Part shown: positions 37,576-48,318 of the stretch, in pieces
Position numbering within the stretch: the stretch's first letter is position 1
Layout of the letters: every line of letters begins with the position of its first letter
Source of the DNA: Microvirga aerophila
Lineage (GTDB): Bacteria > Pseudomonadota > Alphaproteobacteria > Rhizobiales > Beijerinckiaceae
DNA: 64,000 nucleotides
Assembly (NCBI RefSeq): GCF_003332305.1
Contig: NZ_QOIO01000013.1
Coordinates: forward strand, 57,796-121,795
Reading direction: 5' to 3'
Translations under genes and position numbers: made by a program
The notes under the pieces: model-generated
Told to the model about the DNA's origin: nothing
The model's input: only the letters and a program-made list of their open reading frames with translations
The model's database searches: none

Positions 37576-38676
37576 ATGACAGAATCGACTTTCTTCCCGC
37601 AGAGCCAGACGCTTCGTCTGCGTCAGGTGGCGGAGATGGCGAACGCAACGCTCCCCGACGGCGCCGACGGGGAGTTTTTGCTTCATGGGGTTGCGCCTCT
37701 CGAAAACGCGGGCCCGACCGACCTCGCCTATATGGACAACGCGGCCTATGTCGCGGCTCTTGGATCGACACGAGCGGCCGCCTGTCTGGTTACACCGCGT
37801 TACGCTGCACGGGTTCCTGCTCACACCATCGCTCTCGTGACGCCGCTGGCGTACCGGGTCTTCGCGCAGGTGCTCGCCCTGCTGTTCCCGTCCGCCATGC
37901 GGCCGGAATCGTCTTTCGCCGCAACCGGCATCTCGCCCGGCTCCTTCGTGCATCCCTCTGCTCGTCTGGAGCGGGGCGTGCGGGTCGATCCCGGCGCGGT
38001 AATCGGGCCTGAGGCCGAGATCGGGGCAGGGACCCTGATTGGGGCGCACTCCGTCATCGGCCAGCGCGTCAAGATCGGCCGCGATTGCTCCATCGCCCCT
38101 CAGGTGAGCGTATCCCACGCCTTCATCGGCAACAGGGTGATCCTGCATCCCGGCGTGCGTATCGGCCAGGACGGCTTCGGCTTCGCCATGGGACCGCAGG
38201 GCCACCTGAAGGTGCCTCAGGTCGGGCGCGTGATCATCCAGGATGACGTGGAGATCGGCGCCAACACCACCGTGGACCGGGGCGCAAGCCGCGATACGGT
38301 GATCGGCGAGGGCACCAAGATCGACAACCTGGTCCAGATTGCCCACAACGTGGTGATCGGCCGCCACTGCGTGATCGTCGCGCAGGTGGGTATCGCAGGT
38401 TCCACCACCATCGAGGATTTCGTCGCCATCGGCGGGCAGGTCGCCGTGAAGGGGCACGTGCGGATCGGCATGGGGGCGCAGATCGCCGCGACCAGCGGCG
38501 TGAACGGCGATGTTCCGGCCGGCGCCCGTTGGGGCGGGATCCCGGCCCGCCCGATGCGCGAGTGGTTCCGCGAGATCACCGCATTGAAAAAGCTTGCATC
38601 CCAGGGCGATTCCAGCGATTCCGCCAAAGACGACGGCGCGTCCAGCTATAAAGACGCCAAGTATCATCCGGAGTGA
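37576..38676 (+). CDS. lpxD: UDP-3-O-(3-hydroxymyristoyl)glucosamine N-acyltransferase
   Basis: LpxD adds the N-linked hydroxyacyl chain in the third step of lipid A synthesis. The 366-aa protein has an N-terminal uridine-binding domain, then a left-handed beta-helix of hexapeptide repeats (residues about 115-330) seen as repeated IGxxxxIGxxxxIG patterns. The general-base histidine is in [12 protein letters not shown] near 254-265. A polar tail (about 340-366) ends the protein. It heads the lpxD-fabZ-lpxA-lpxI-lpxB group. Confidence 0.96.
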   Translation: MTESTFFPQSQTLRLRQVAEMANATLPDGADGEFLLHGVAPLENAGPTDLAYMDNAAYVAALGSTRAAACLVTPRYAARVPAHTIALVTPLAYRVFAQVLALLFPSAMRPESSFAATGISPGSFVHPSARLERGVRVDPGAVIGPEAEIGAGTLIGAHSVIGQRVKIGRDCSIAPQVSVSHAFIGNRVILHPGVRIGQDGFGFAMGPQGHLKVPQVGRVIIQDDVEIGANTTVDRGASRDTVIGEGTKIDNLVQIAHNVVIGRHCVIVAQVGIAGSTTIEDFVAIGGQVAVKGHVRIGMGAQIAATSGVNGDVPAGARWGGIPARPMREWFREITALKKLASQGDSSDSAKDDGASSYKDAKYHPE

Positions 38677-38681
38677 ACGTC

Positions 38682-39146
38682 ATGTCCGAAGCGCCCACTA
38701 CGCTTCAAACTGCCGACATCATGCAGATTCTGGATCTGCTGCCCCACCGCTATCCCTTTCTCCTGGTCGACAAGATCATTGAGATCGACGGGGACAATTC
38801 CTGCATCGGCATCAAGAACGTGACCTTCAACGAGCCGCAGTTCACGGGCCATTTCCCGTCGCGGCCGATCTTTCCGGGTGTGTTCCTGATCGAAGGCATG
38901 GCGCAGACCGCCGGCGCCATTTGCGTGAAGTCGAAAATGGCCCAGCAGGAAAAGCCCAAGCAGGTCTTCTTCATGACCATCGACAAGGTGAAGTTCCGCA
39001 AGCCCGTCGAGCCGGGCGACAGGGTTGAATTCCATATGCGAAAGCTGAACAACCGCCGCAACATGTGGTGGTACAAGGGTGAGGCCAAGGTTGACGGCAA
39101 CCTGGTCTGCGAAGCCGAAGTCAGCGCCATGCTGGTGCTCGAGTAA
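38682..39146 (+). CDS. fabZ: 3-hydroxyacyl-[acyl-carrier-protein] dehydratase FabZ
   Basis: FabZ dehydrates 3-hydroxyacyl-ACP in fatty-acid elongation, competing with LpxA and LpxD for hydroxyacyl-ACP. The hot-dog fold has catalytic H57 in [13 protein letters not shown] and E71 in [11 protein letters not shown]. The start chosen is ATG 38682 ([13 protein letters not shown], 154 aa); a GTG at 38673 overlapping the lpxD stop would add three residues. The stop overlaps the lpxA ATG by 1 bp. Confidence 0.96.
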   Translation: MSEAPTTLQTADIMQILDLLPHRYPFLLVDKIIEIDGDNSCIGIKNVTFNEPQFTGHFPSRPIFPGVFLIEGMAQTAGAICVKSKMAQQEKPKQVFFMTIDKVKFRKPVEPGDRVEFHMRKLNNRRNMWWYKGEAKVDGNLVCEAEVSAMLVLE

Positions 39147-39952
39147 TGGAAACTGTGATCCATCCGATGGCCGTCGTTGAGGACGGGGCGAAGATTGGCG
39201 CAGGCGTCAAGATCGGTCCCTTCTGCACGGTCGGCCCCGAGGTCGAGCTTGGTGACGGCTGCCAACTCATCAGCCATGTGGCGCTTGCGGGACGCACCAC
39301 CATCGGTCCGCGCAGCCGAATCTTCCCCTTCGCGTCCATCGGACACATTCCGCAGGACCTGAAATATCGCGGCGAGCCTTCCACGCTCACCATCGGGGCC
39401 GATTGCATGATCCGCGAAGGCGTGACCATGAACCCCGGCACCGAAGGCGGCGGCCTTAAGACCGTCATCGGCGACCGTTGCGCCTTCCTGGCGAACTCCC
39501 ACGTGGGCCACGACACGAGGGTCGGCAACGACTGCATCCTGTCGAACAACGTCATGCTGGCCGGCCACGTCACGGTCGGTGACTATGTGATCTTCGGCGG
39601 TGGCTCCGCGGTGATCCAGTATGCCCGCGTCGGCTCGCATGCCTTCGTCGGCGGCATGTCCGGGCTCGAGAACGATCTCATCCCCTACGGCATGGCCATG
39701 GGCAACCGGGCGCACCTCGCGGGCCTCAACATCATCGGGCTGCGCCGCCGCGGCTTCACCCGGGAGCAGATCCACGACATCCGTCGCGCCTACCGTCTGC
39801 TCTTCGCAGATGAGGGCACGTTGTCCGAGCGTGTGGAGGACGTGGCGGAGGAGTTTTCCACCCATCCGTTCGTCCACGAGATTCTCGACTTCATCCGTGA
39901 GGGCAAGGATCGCTCGATCTGCACGCCCCGGGATCCTGTCGGGACCCCCTGA
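39146..39952 (+). CDS. lpxA: Acyl-ACP--UDP-N-acetylglucosamine O-acyltransferase
   Basis: LpxA catalyses the first acylation of UDP-GlcNAc in lipid A synthesis. The 268-aa protein has the left-handed beta-helix for residues 1-190, and H122 in ANSHVGHDTRVG corresponds to the catalytic histidine of E. coli LpxA. The C-terminal helical domain contains LNIIGLRRRGFTREQI and the family-typical HEILDFIREGKDRSIC end. It overlaps fabZ and lpxI by 1 bp each. Confidence 0.97.
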   Translation: METVIHPMAVVEDGAKIGAGVKIGPFCTVGPEVELGDGCQLISHVALAGRTTIGPRSRIFPFASIGHIPQDLKYRGEPSTLTIGADCMIREGVTMNPGTEGGGLKTVIGDRCAFLANSHVGHDTRVGNDCILSNNVMLAGHVTVGDYVIFGGGSAVIQYARVGSHAFVGGMSGLENDLIPYGMAMGNRAHLAGLNIIGLRRRGFTREQIHDIRRAYRLLFADEGTLSERVEDVAEEFSTHPFVHEILDFIREGKDRSICTPRDPVGTP

Positions 39953-40818
39953 TGAAATCGGACGGCCCGATCGCGATTCTCGCCGGGGCCGGGCAGCTAC
40001 CCATCCAGCTCGTGAGGCATCTCGAGAGGGCGGGGCAGGAATACCGTGTCATGGCCTTCCGGGGCTTTGCCGCGACCGCGCTGCGCCGCCAGGCCCATGC
40101 CAACGTGGATCTCCTCGATCTCAAGACCATCATGGGATTGCTCGATGAGTGGCAGCCCAAGGCCGTGTCCCTGGTCGGCGCGGTGCGCCGTCCCGGCTTT
40201 TCGGCGCTTCTCGGAGCCTACTCGCTTCTGCGAAACCGGCAGGAGGTGAAGGAAGTCATCGCCCGTGGAGACGACCAGGTCCTGCGCGGAGCCGTGATGC
40301 TGCTGGAGGAGCGCGGCCACAAGGTCGTCGGTGCCCATGAGCTGGCGCCTGGCCTCGTCGCTCCCCCCACATTGCAGGGCGGGCTCCTGCCGTCCGAGGA
40401 TGACCGCAGGGCCATCGCCATGGGGCTCGATGTCCTGAACTCCCTCTCGGCCTTCGACATCGGCCAGGCAGCCATCGTTTCCCGCGAGCATGTGCTTGCC
40501 ATCGAGGGGCCCGAGGGCACGGACCGAATGCTGCGCCGGATAAGGGCGCTTCGGCAGACATGGCTGGGCCTGCGCCAGCGCGAGAAAGGGGGCGTTCTGA
40601 TCAAGGCTGCTAAACGCGGCCAGGATTTGCGCGTCGACATGCCGACCATCGGCCCAAGGACCGTGGCCGAGGCCGCTCGCGCCGGACTTGCAGGGATCGC
40701 TGTCGGGGCAGGCTCGACCCTCGTGCTTGATCAGGAAGCAACCCTGAGAACCGCCGATCGCCTCGGCCTGTTTCTCGTGGCCGTTGACCTGCCCTGGATG
40801 GGGGCCCGCATTGAGTGA
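39952..40818 (+). CDS. lpxI: UDP-2,3-diacylglucosamine pyrophosphatase LpxI
   Basis: LpxI (formerly DUF1009) hydrolyses UDP-2,3-diacylglucosamine to lipid X; it replaces the unrelated LpxH in most alphaproteobacteria. The 288-aa protein begins ILAGAGQLPIQLVRHLERAG, has the EERGHKVVGAHELAPGLVAP region near residues 121-140 and closes with the conserved DMPTIGPRTVAEAARAGLAG and LFLVAVDLP stretch. It sits between lpxA and lpxB, the diagnostic context of LpxI, with a 1-bp overlap upstream. Confidence 0.95.
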   Translation: MKSDGPIAILAGAGQLPIQLVRHLERAGQEYRVMAFRGFAATALRRQAHANVDLLDLKTIMGLLDEWQPKAVSLVGAVRRPGFSALLGAYSLLRNRQEVKEVIARGDDQVLRGAVMLLEERGHKVVGAHELAPGLVAPPTLQGGLLPSEDDRRAIAMGLDVLNSLSAFDIGQAAIVSREHVLAIEGPEGTDRMLRRIRALRQTWLGLRQREKGGVLIKAAKRGQDLRVDMPTIGPRTVAEAARAGLAGIAVGAGSTLVLDQEATLRTADRLGLFLVAVDLPWMGARIE

Positions 40819-41986
40819 CGCCCCGCTTTCGGTCTGGATTGTCTCAGGCGAGGAATCGGGTGACCAACTCGGGGCCAAGCTGATGCGCGCCCTGAAAGCG
40901 AGGCTTGGTGCGAACCGACTGCGGTTTAGCGGCGTGGGCGGACACGCCATGGCGGAGGAGGGGCTCAAGAGCCTGTTTCCCCTGGAAGACATCGCCGTGA
41001 TGGGCTTCTCCGCCGTCATTGCGCGCCTGCCGACGATCCTCAAACGGATCAGGTTGACAGCCGACGCGGTGGTGGCCGCACAGCCCGACATCTTGATCAT
41101 CATCGACAGCCCCGATTTCACCCACCGGGTCGCCAAGGCCGTACGCCAACGTGCGCCGCAGATCCCGATCGTGGATTATGTCAGCCCCTCGGTCTGGGCC
41201 TGGCGCCCGGGACGGGCGCCGAAGATGCGTCGATACGTGGATCACCTTCTGGCGCTGCTGCCCTTTGAGCCGGAAGCGCATCGCCGCCTGGGCGGTCCGC
41301 CCACCACTTACGTGGGCCATCCGCTCATCGAGCGCCTCGCCGAGATCAGGCCGAAGGCAGGTGAGAGGGGAAGCGCCGATGGAGGTCCAATAAAGCTCCT
41401 GGTGCTTCCCGGCAGCCGCCGCTCTGAGGTCGGCCGGCTGATGGAGCCGTTCGGGGAGGCTCTGACGCTGCTGCAACAGCGCTCGCCGCGTCCTTTCAAG
41501 GTGACGATCCCGGCCGTGCCGCATGTGACGGACGAGATCAAGGCCCGCGCGGAGGCCTGGAGCGTGAAGCCCAGGATCGTCGAGGGAGAGGCCGCCAAAT
41601 GGGCCGCCTTCCGCGAGGCGGATGCGGCGCTTGCCGCATCCGGCACCGTGACCCTCGAGCTGGGGCTGTCCGGTGTGCCGATGGTGGTCGCATACCGGGT
41701 GTCGAAGATCGAGGAGGTGCTGAAATACCTTATCAAGGCCCCGTCCATCGTGCTGACCAATCTGGTGCTCAACGAGAACGTCATCCCGGAGCTGATCCAG
41801 TGGGATTGTACGCCCGAGAAGCTGGCCGATGCCGTGCTGCCCTTATTTTCCGACACTTCTGAGCGACGCAGGCAACTGGACGCGTTCCGGCGGATGGACG
41901 ACCTCATGCGGATTGGCGACGAGGCCCCGAGCGAGCGGGCCGCCAGGATCGTGGAAGAAGTGTTGGCCGCCGAACGGAAGGCCTAA
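40811..41986 (+). CDS. lpxB: Lipid-A-disaccharide synthase
   Basis: LpxB, a family 19 glycosyltransferase at the inner membrane, joins lipid X and UDP-diacylglucosamine. No ATG fits; the start is taken as TTG 40811 overlapping the lpxI stop by 8 bp (SDAPLSVWIVSGEESGDQLG), though a TTG at 40784 is also open. Signatures: GEESGDQLGAKLMRAL near residues 15-30, YVSPSVWAWRPGRAPKM near 120-136 and AASGTVTLELGLSGVPMVV near 275-293. Length 391 aa is normal. It ends the lipid A operon. Confidence 0.93.
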   Translation: MSDAPLSVWIVSGEESGDQLGAKLMRALKARLGANRLRFSGVGGHAMAEEGLKSLFPLEDIAVMGFSAVIARLPTILKRIRLTADAVVAAQPDILIIIDSPDFTHRVAKAVRQRAPQIPIVDYVSPSVWAWRPGRAPKMRRYVDHLLALLPFEPEAHRRLGGPPTTYVGHPLIERLAEIRPKAGERGSADGGPIKLLVLPGSRRSEVGRLMEPFGEALTLLQQRSPRPFKVTIPAVPHVTDEIKARAEAWSVKPRIVEGEAAKWAAFREADAALAASGTVTLELGLSGVPMVVAYRVSKIEEVLKYLIKAPSIVLTNLVLNENVIPELIQWDCTPEKLADAVLPLFSDTSERRRQLDAFRRMDDLMRIGDEAPSERAARIVEEVLAAERKA

Positions 41987-42116
41987 GGATCGAAACGACG
42001 CCCTCCGCTGTCATTCCAAGGCAGCTTGGAGAGGAGAACCCGGTACCCATAGCCGCCAATATTTCGGAACAGGTGACCAAGCGCTCTGTTTCTTCCTGCC
42101 TCGCCAGTGTTTATGA

Positions 42117-42146
42117 GCTCCGGCTGCGCGGCCCCAGAATGACAGT
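42117..42146 (-). repeat. Dispersed intergenic repeat, copy C (partial)
   Basis: On the minus strand the element reads CTGTCATTCTGGGGCCGCGC then AGCCGGAGCT, sharing CTGTCAT and GGGGCCGCG(C/T)AGC with copies near 21632 and 25770. It is the most diverged copy. The rest of the gap 41987-42177 holds no gene. Confidence 0.5.
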
Positions 42147-42177
42147 GGTCGTGCGGCTGCCGTCGAACTCCGCAATG

Positions 42178-42210
42178 GAAAAAGGGGCCTTTCGGCCCCT
42201 TTCGTTTTTC
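42178..42210. terminator. Bidirectional terminator between lpxB and gltA
   Basis: AAAGGGGCC (42181-42189), loop TTTC, GGCCCCTTT (42194-42202) with A-rich sequence on the left and CGTTTTTC on the right. It can terminate both convergent transcripts and lies 14 bp after the gltA stop on the minus strand. Confidence 0.88.
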
Positions 42211-42223
42211 AATGCGCCGACGC

Positions 42224-43516
42224 TCACCCGCGCTGGGCGACCGTTACATAATCGCGCCTCGGCGAGCCCACATAGAGCTGGCGCGGGCGGCCGATGCGCT
42301 GGGACGGGTCTTCGATCATCTCGCTCCACTGGGCGATCCAGCCGACCGTACGGGCCAGCGCGAACAGCACCGTGAACATAGAGGTCGGGAAGCCCATCGC
42401 CTTCAGGGTGATGCCCGAATAGAAGTCGATGTTCGGGTAGAGCTTCTTCTCGACGAAGTACTCGTCCTTGAGGGCGATCTGCTCCAGCTCCACGGCCACG
42501 TCGAGGAGCGGGTCGTCCTTGATGCCGAGCTCGTTGAGCACCTCGTGGGTGGTCTTCTGCATGATGCGGGCGCGCGGGTCGTAGTTCTTGTAGACCCGGT
42601 GGCCGAAGCCCATGAGACGGAACGGATCGTTCTTGTCCTTGGCCTTGGCGATGTACTCCGGAATCCGGTCTGGCGTTCCGATCTCCTCCAGCATCTTCAG
42701 GGCCGCCTCGTTGGCGCCGCCATGGGCGGGCCCCCAGAGGCAAGCGATGCCGGCCGCGATGCACGCGAAGGGGTTCGCGCCCGACGAGCCTGCGAGGCGC
42801 ACCGTCGAGGTCGAAGCGTTCTGCTCGTGGTCGGCGTGAAGGATGAAGATCCGGTCCAGCGCCCGCGCGAGCACCGGGTTGACCTTGTACTCCTCGGCCG
42901 GCACCGCAAAGCACATGCGCAGGAAGTTGGACGTGTAGTCCAGCTCGTTCTGCGGATACACGAAGGGCTGGCCCACATGGTACTTGTACGCCATGGCGGC
43001 GAGCGTCGGCATCTTGGCGATCATGCGCATGGACGCGACCATGCGCTGATGCGGATCCGAGATGTCCGTCGAGTCGTGGTAGAAGGCCGAAAGGGCGCCG
43101 ACGCAGCCAACCATGATGGCCATCGGGTGGGCATCGCGGCGGAAGCCGGTGAAGAACCGGTTCATCTGGTCGTGCACCATGGTGTGGCGCGTGACGCGGT
43201 AGTCGAAATCGGCCTTCTGCGCCGCCGTCGGCAGCTCTCCGTAGAGAAGCAGGTAGCAGGTCTCGAGGAAGTCGCCGTGTTCGGCGAGCTGCTCGATGGG
43301 GAAGCCGCGATACAGAAGGACGCCCTTATCGCCGTCGATATAGGTGATCTTCGACTCGCAAGCCGCCGTCGAGGTGAAACCGGGATCGTAGGTGAACATC
43401 CCGGTTTGGCCGTAGAGCTTGGAGATATCGACGACGCTCGGACCGATGGTGCCTTCTTTGACGGCCAGTTCCACCGACTTATCGTCAACGTTGAGCATGC
43501 TGGAGGTAGAACTCAT
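42224..43516 (-). CDS. gltA: Citrate synthase
   Basis: GltA condenses oxaloacetate and acetyl-CoA at the entry of the TCA cycle. The start is set at ATG 43516 ([17 protein letters not shown]), giving 430 aa like other type II hexameric citrate synthases; a start 11 codons earlier is less likely. Active-site signatures: [14 protein letters not shown] with its histidine near 265, [14 protein letters not shown] with histidine near 306, and the aspartate-containing end [13 protein letters not shown] near 355-367. It stands alone, opposite to lpxB. Confidence 0.96.
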   Translation of the reverse strand: MSSTSSMLNVDDKSVELAVKEGTIGPSVVDISKLYGQTGMFTYDPGFTSTAACESKITYIDGDKGVLLYRGFPIEQLAEHGDFLETCYLLLYGELPTAAQKADFDYRVTRHTMVHDQMNRFFTGFRRDAHPMAIMVGCVGALSAFYHDSTDISDPHQRMVASMRMIAKMPTLAAMAYKYHVGQPFVYPQNELDYTSNFLRMCFAVPAEEYKVNPVLARALDRIFILHADHEQNASTSTVRLAGSSGANPFACIAAGIACLWGPAHGGANEAALKMLEEIGTPDRIPEYIAKAKDKNDPFRLMGFGHRVYKNYDPRARIMQKTTHEVLNELGIKDDPLLDVAVELEQIALKDEYFVEKKLYPNIDFYSGITLKAMGFPTSMFTVLFALARTVGWIAQWSEMIEDPSQRIGRPRQLYVGSPRRDYVTVAQRG

Positions 43517-43690
43517 GCGTCTTCGCCCTTTCAAGAGGAGGCCGGGCATAACCTAGTGCAGCCATGAATTCGGAGAAGTGGTTCCGAAGCAAACTGCCGA
43601 ACCGAGGTCGCCGGTCGGTAGGGATGATGGGGTGTTCGGTAGCTTATCCGTATGAAGGGGGCAAGCACGTCTAAAGGCGAGGATATGCTG

Positions 43691-45121
43691 TTATGCAGCA
43701 GGCGCATCCTTCAGCTGGTCCCGGAGGCGTGACAGGGTTTCGTCGCGCCCCAGCACGGCCATCACGTCAAACAGGCCGGGAGAGGTCGCCCGGCCGGTGA
43801 GAGCCGCCCGTAGAGGCTGCGCCACCTGTCCGAGTTTTGCCCCGATGGCTTCCGCGTGCTCGCGCACGACCGCTTCCACATTCGGACCAGTCCAATCGGA
43901 AACCGCCTCAAGCTTCGCGATGATGCCGTCGAGCCTTGCGCGCCCGTCCGCGAGCAGGCTCGCGGCCTTCTCGTCCAGGTGAAGGGGGCGCTTGGCGTAG
44001 AGGTAATAGGCGCTGTCGAGGAGCTCCACGAGGGTCTTGGCGCGCTCTTTGAGGCCCGGCATGGCCACCAGAAGCTTTTGCCTCAGGCCCGGCGTAAGGG
44101 TGCCCCCGAGATGGTGCTCGTCCTTGTCGAGCTCCGGCAGCAGCCCTTCGAGGGCGTTCACGAGATGCTCGTCGTCAGACTGGCGCATGTAATGGCCGTT
44201 GAGATTTTCCAGCTTGGCGAAATCGAACCGTGCTGGCGACCGCCCGATGCTTCCAAGATCGAAGGCATCGATCATCTCCTGTGTCGAGAAGATCTCCTGA
44301 TCGCCGTGGCTCCAGCCGAGCCGCACCAGGTAGTTGCGCAGGGCCTCCGGCAGGTATCCCAAGCTGCGATAGGCCTCGACGCCCAATGCCCCGTGGCGCT
44401 TGGAGAGCTTGGCTCCGTCCGGGCCGTGGATGAGTGGGATATGGGCCATCTTCGGCACATCCCAGCCGAGCGCCTGATAGATCTGCGTTTGGCGCGCCCC
44501 GTTCGTCAGGTGGTCGTCGCCGCGAATGATGTGCGTCACGTTCATATCGTGATCGTCCACGACAACCGCGAGCATGTAAGTCGGCGTGCCGTCGGAGCGC
44601 AGGAGCACGAGGTCGTCCAGGTCCTTGTTCTGCCAGACCACGCGGCCTTGCACCTCGTCCTCCACGACCGTCTCGCCCTCGGTCGGGGCCTTCAGGCGGA
44701 TGACGGGCTTCACGCCCTCCGGGGCTTCGGACGGGTCGCGGTCGCGCCAGCGGCCGTCATAGCGCATGGGCCGGCCCTCGCGGCGGGCGCTCTCGCGCAT
44801 CTCCTCCAGCTCTTGCTGGCTCGCATAGCAGTAATAGGCGCGGCCCGACGCCAGAAGCGACTCCGCCACTTCCTTGTGACGGGCCGCCCGGGAGAACTGG
44901 TAGACCACGTCGCCGTCCCAATCGAGCCCGAGCCAGGTGAGGCCGTCGAGGATCGCCTGGATGGCAGCCTCGGTGGAGCGCTCCCGGTCTGTGTCCTCGA
45001 TCCGCAGCAGCATCTTGCCTCCGTGCCGCTTGGCATAGAGCCAGTTGAACAGGGCCGTGCGTCCTCCGCCGATATGCAGGAAGCCGGTGGGCGAGGGGGC
45101 AAAACGGGTGATGACGGTCAT
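43691..45121 (-). CDS. gltX: Glutamate--tRNA ligase
   Basis: GltX charges tRNA-Glu; many alphaproteobacteria have two copies, one of which also mischarges tRNA-Gln for the amidotransferase GatCAB. The start is ATG 45121 ([13 protein letters not shown]), since family sequence begins there; 22 codons of open frame upstream are dropped. The class I HIGH-type motif is HIGG at residues 16-19 and the KMSKS-type motif is KLSKR near 238-242. Length 476 aa. The gene is monocistronic, divergent from comEC. Confidence 0.95.
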   Translation of the reverse strand: MTVITRFAPSPTGFLHIGGGRTALFNWLYAKRHGGKMLLRIEDTDRERSTEAAIQAILDGLTWLGLDWDGDVVYQFSRAARHKEVAESLLASGRAYYCYASQQELEEMRESARREGRPMRYDGRWRDRDPSEAPEGVKPVIRLKAPTEGETVVEDEVQGRVVWQNKDLDDLVLLRSDGTPTYMLAVVVDDHDMNVTHIIRGDDHLTNGARQTQIYQALGWDVPKMAHIPLIHGPDGAKLSKRHGALGVEAYRSLGYLPEALRNYLVRLGWSHGDQEIFSTQEMIDAFDLGSIGRSPARFDFAKLENLNGHYMRQSDDEHLVNALEGLLPELDKDEHHLGGTLTPGLRQKLLVAMPGLKERAKTLVELLDSAYYLYAKRPLHLDEKAASLLADGRARLDGIIAKLEAVSDWTGPNVEAVVREHAEAIGAKLGQVAQPLRAALTGRATSPGLFDVMAVLGRDETLSRLRDQLKDAPAA

Positions 45122-45253
45122 CGAGGAAACCTTAACGGAGTAAAGAGTTCGCGCGGGCTTGGTCACACGCCGCGCCGACTCGTCCACAGGCCGGTTTTGG
45201 CCGGAACGCGCACTCGTCTAACATGCAACCCCACCCAGGGTTAAGCCGAACAG

Positions 45254-47524
45254 ATGCTCGAACACAACAGGGGAGAAGGCCGCCGCATCGCGCGAATGTC
45301 CGCGCGGGCCGCCGTTCTGCCTCGTCCCTGGCCCGTCCTTGTCGGCTGGAGCCCTGACGAGGGGCGAGAATGGCTTGTCGGCTGTCTGCGCCACGAGGTG
45401 GAGCACCGCCGTCTCTTCCCGTGGATCGCCGTCTGTTTCGGCCTCGGCATTCTGCTGTTCTTTCAGGCCGATGGTCAGCCCGCTCTCTGGGCTCCAGTCA
45501 GTGCGCTGGCTATTTGCTGCGGCGGTGCCTTCACCCTGCGCCGCAACCTCGCCGCCATGGCGGCGATGATCGGCCTTGCAGCGCTCTTTGCCGGATTCGC
45601 AGCCGGAGTCGTCCGCGCCCGGAGCGTCGCGGCTCCCGTTCTGTCGCGGGTGATAATCGCGCCGGTCACGGGCTTCATCGAGGCGATTGAGGATCGCGAG
45701 GGTGGGAAGAGGCTTCTTCTGCGCGTTGCGGATATCCAGGGGGTCGATTCTGCGGCCCGGCCGGCTCTCATCAGGGTCTCGGTGCGAAGCGGAGAGGGGC
45801 TATCGGCCGGCCATTTCATCGGCGGGACAGCCCGCCTGCTGCCTCCGCCGCAACCGGCCTGGCCCGGCGGGTATGATTTCGCGCGCGACGCCTATTACAA
45901 GGGGATCGGCGCGGTCGGTTCCCTGACCGGCACGGTGAAACGCCTCGACCCTCCTGCCGGGCCGCCCTGGTCGGTTTGGGCGGCGGCCCGGATCGACGAG
46001 GCGCGCAACGCCCTTACGCATCGAATTGCGGCGGCCATCGGCGGGGCAGCGGGCGGCGTCGGTGCTGCCCTCGTGACAGGCAAGCGAGGACTAATCGGTG
46101 AGCCAACCAACGAGGTGCTCCGCTCAGCGGGCATCTATCACATCGTGTCGATTTCCGGCCTCCACATGGTCTTGGCCGCCGGCACGTTCTTCTGGCTGGC
46201 GCGGGCGCTCCTGTCTCTTGCGCCTGGCTTCGCCCTGCTGTGGCCGGTCAAGAAGATAGCCGCCGTGGCGGCGATCGTAGGCGCGACGACCTATTGCGTG
46301 TTTTCCGGGTCGGATGTGGCGACGGTGCGGTCGCTGATCATGACCCTCGTGATGTTCGGAGCGGTACTCGTGGACCGGCCCGCCCTGAGCATCCGCAACC
46401 TGTCCATCGCTGCCCTGATCGTTCTGGCGCGGGAGCCGGAGGCATTGCTGGGCCCGAGCTTCCAGATGTCGTTCGGAGCTGTCGCGGCCATGATGGCCCT
46501 GGTGCCGCTGCTGCAACGGAAAACGCGGGAGTCTGGCCCGGCCACCCTGCTGGACCAGGGGCTTGCCTGGATCGGCAGAAGCATTATTGGCCTTGTCACG
46601 ACAACTCTCGTCGCCAGCCTCGCAACGGCTCCTTTCGCGGCTTATCACTTCCAGACCATGAACCCCTACGGCCTTGTCGGCAATGCGCTTGCTCTGCCGC
46701 TCGTCTCCCTGGTGGTCATGCCGTGCGCAGTTCTCGGCGTACTGGCCTACCCCTTCGGCCTCGACGGTCCGGTATGGCGGGTGATGGGTTTCGCCGTCAC
46801 GAAGGTTCTGGAGGTTTCCGCATGGGTAGGCGGCTTCTCCGGTTCGACAATGATTGTGCCTGCTCTGGGCCTCGGCGCGCTCGGGCTCATGAGCGCAGGC
46901 CTTCTGGTGCTGACGCTCCCGGCATCGGCCTTGCGATGGCTTGCCGTGCTTCCGGTCGGGGCCGGGATGGCCATTGCGGCCTCGCCCAAACGGTTTGATG
47001 TCTATATCGACCGCGATGGTTCAGGGGCCGCCATCCGCAGCGCCGGCGGCCGGCTGGCCCTTGTGGGAAGGCCATTCGCTTTCGTCGTGGAGCAATGGCT
47101 GCGGGCGGATGGCGATGGCCGGAACGCTGATGACGAAAGCCTGAGGCGCAATGCGCGATGCGACAAGGCTGGATGCGTCGTCGAGGGGGGCGACAACCGA
47201 AACGTGGCGTTCGTGAAGGAAATGGCGGCGTTCGAGGAGGATTGCCGCCGCGCTGCGATCGTTATCACGCGCCTTAACGCGCCGTCTCGATGCGGCGCGC
47301 CTTTGGTGCTCGACCGTGAAGCTCTCGTGGCGCGGGGCGCGACGGCCCTTCGTCTGGCGCGCGAGACCATCGAGATGCATTCGGTCCGCAAGGGCGTGGA
47401 GACGCGGCCCTGGTCGGGAGCTGTCGCCGAGAAGGCGCAAACGCAAAACGGGCCACGGCATGCGCGGCCCGTTCCTGAACAGGATTTCCCGGAGGAAGAG
47501 ATCAGTAGCGGCGAACCAGACTGA
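45254..47524 (+). CDS. comEC: ComEC/Rec2 family DNA-uptake channel protein
   Basis: ComEC forms the inner-membrane channel for single-stranded DNA during natural transformation. The 756-aa protein has an N-terminal DUF4131 region (about residues 45-240), the Competence domain with [20 protein letters not shown] near 293-312 and [16 protein letters not shown] near 401-416, then a C-terminal part. The C-terminal segment lacks the usual HxHxDH metallo-beta-lactamase motif, as in many alphaproteobacterial members. Whether the host is competent is not known. Its last 23 bp overlap the end of lexA on the other strand. Confidence 0.88.
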   Translation: MLEHNRGEGRRIARMSARAAVLPRPWPVLVGWSPDEGREWLVGCLRHEVEHRRLFPWIAVCFGLGILLFFQADGQPALWAPVSALAICCGGAFTLRRNLAAMAAMIGLAALFAGFAAGVVRARSVAAPVLSRVIIAPVTGFIEAIEDREGGKRLLLRVADIQGVDSAARPALIRVSVRSGEGLSAGHFIGGTARLLPPPQPAWPGGYDFARDAYYKGIGAVGSLTGTVKRLDPPAGPPWSVWAAARIDEARNALTHRIAAAIGGAAGGVGAALVTGKRGLIGEPTNEVLRSAGIYHIVSISGLHMVLAAGTFFWLARALLSLAPGFALLWPVKKIAAVAAIVGATTYCVFSGSDVATVRSLIMTLVMFGAVLVDRPALSIRNLSIAALIVLAREPEALLGPSFQMSFGAVAAMMALVPLLQRKTRESGPATLLDQGLAWIGRSIIGLVTTTLVASLATAPFAAYHFQTMNPYGLVGNALALPLVSLVVMPCAVLGVLAYPFGLDGPVWRVMGFAVTKVLEVSAWVGGFSGSTMIVPALGLGALGLMSAGLLVLTLPASALRWLAVLPVGAGMAIAASPKRFDVYIDRDGSGAAIRSAGGRLALVGRPFAFVVEQWLRADGDGRNADDESLRRNARCDKAGCVVEGGDNRNVAFVKEMAAFEEDCRRAAIVITRLNAPSRCGAPLVLDREALVARGATALRLARETIEMHSVRKGVETRPWSGAVAEKAQTQNGPRHARPVPEQDFPEEEISSGEPD

Positions 47525-48206
47525 CGAGCTTGCCCTGAATCTTGACCCGGTCGGGTCCGAGAACGCGGGTTTCGTAGGCTTGGTTGGCGGCCTCCAAAGC
47601 AATCGATGAGCCGCGGCGGCGGAAGCGCTTCAAGGTCGCCTCCTCGTCGTCAATGAGGGCCACGATGATGTCGCCGGTATTGGCATTGTCCTGCTTGCGG
47701 ATCACCACCAGGTCGCCGTCGAGAATGCCGGCCTCCACCATCGAATCGCCTCGCACTTCGAGAGCGTAGTGCTCGCCCTGCGCCAGGAAATCGTTGGACA
47801 GGGTGATCGAGTGGCTGCGGTTCTGGATCGCCGAGATCGGCGTACCGGCCGCGATCCGGCCCATGACCGGAATCGACATGTCCCGGATCCGCTCCTCGGC
47901 GGGCGGCGGAGCAGGGGTCTTGCTGCGCGCCGTGAGGCCACCTTCGACCACGCTCGGGGTGAAGCGCCGCTGGGTCGCCGCGCCGCCGACGGTCTCGGGC
48001 AGACGCAGGACCTCGAGGGCGCGGGCCCGATTCGGCAGACGGCGGATGAAGCCGCGTTCTTCAAGCGCCGTGATCAGGCGGTGAATTCCGGACTTGGACT
48101 TGAGATCGAGCGCGTCCTTCATCTCGTCGAAGGACGGCGGAATTCCAGTTTCACGCAGCCGCTCATGGATGAAGCGGAGCAATTCGTGCTGTTTGCGCGT
48201 CAGCAT
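47502..48206 (-). CDS. lexA: SOS repressor LexA
   Basis: LexA represses DNA-damage genes and cleaves itself when RecA is activated. The 234-aa protein has an N-terminal winged helix-turn-helix ([20 protein letters not shown], residues 1-65). The autocleavage bond is Ala120-Gly121 (GRIAAGTPI), and the catalytic dyad is Ser155 (RGDSMVEAG) and Lys193 ([10 protein letters not shown]). A linker of about 35 residues between the domains is longer than in E. coli, as is common in alphaproteobacteria. An SOS box 62 bp upstream indicates autoregulation. The 3' end overlaps comEC by 23 bp. Confidence 0.97.
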   Translation of the reverse strand: MLTRKQHELLRFIHERLRETGIPPSFDEMKDALDLKSKSGIHRLITALEERGFIRRLPNRARALEVLRLPETVGGAATQRRFTPSVVEGGLTARSKTPAPPPAEERIRDMSIPVMGRIAAGTPISAIQNRSHSITLSNDFLAQGEHYALEVRGDSMVEAGILDGDLVVIRKQDNANTGDIIVALIDDEEATLKRFRRRGSSIALEAANQAYETRVLGPDRVKIQGKLVSLVRRY

Positions 48207-48267
48207 GGTTGGCCCTTACTGCTCCCCATCGGAAGCGATTCTGAAACAAAGCAGGAACAGGTTAGCT

Positions 48268-48282
48268 GTTCTTGCTGTGTTC
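48268..48282 (-). promoter_or_regulatory. LexA/SOS box at the lexA promoter
   Basis: On the plus strand the sequence is GTTCTTGCTGTGTTC, an exact GTTCN7GTTC direct repeat (GAACN7GAAC on the coding strand), the known alphaproteobacterial LexA operator. It lies 62-76 bp upstream of the lexA start in the 112-bp gap to moeA. Confidence 0.85.
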
Positions 48283-48318
48283 TGCAAGTCTATGGCAAAG
48301 CTGAGGCGGACAAGTTTT

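Noticed and set aside
36745..38667. Minus-strand open frame of 640 codons across the bamA end and lpxD
   Set aside because: It spans two real genes and a terminator on the opposite strand; the composition is that of a GC-rich shadow frame.
45254..47524. Frameshift or truncation of ComEC because the metallo-beta-lactamase motif is absent
   Set aside because: The length (756 aa) and intact Competence domain match alphaproteobacterial ComEC proteins that lack a recognisable HxHxDH motif.
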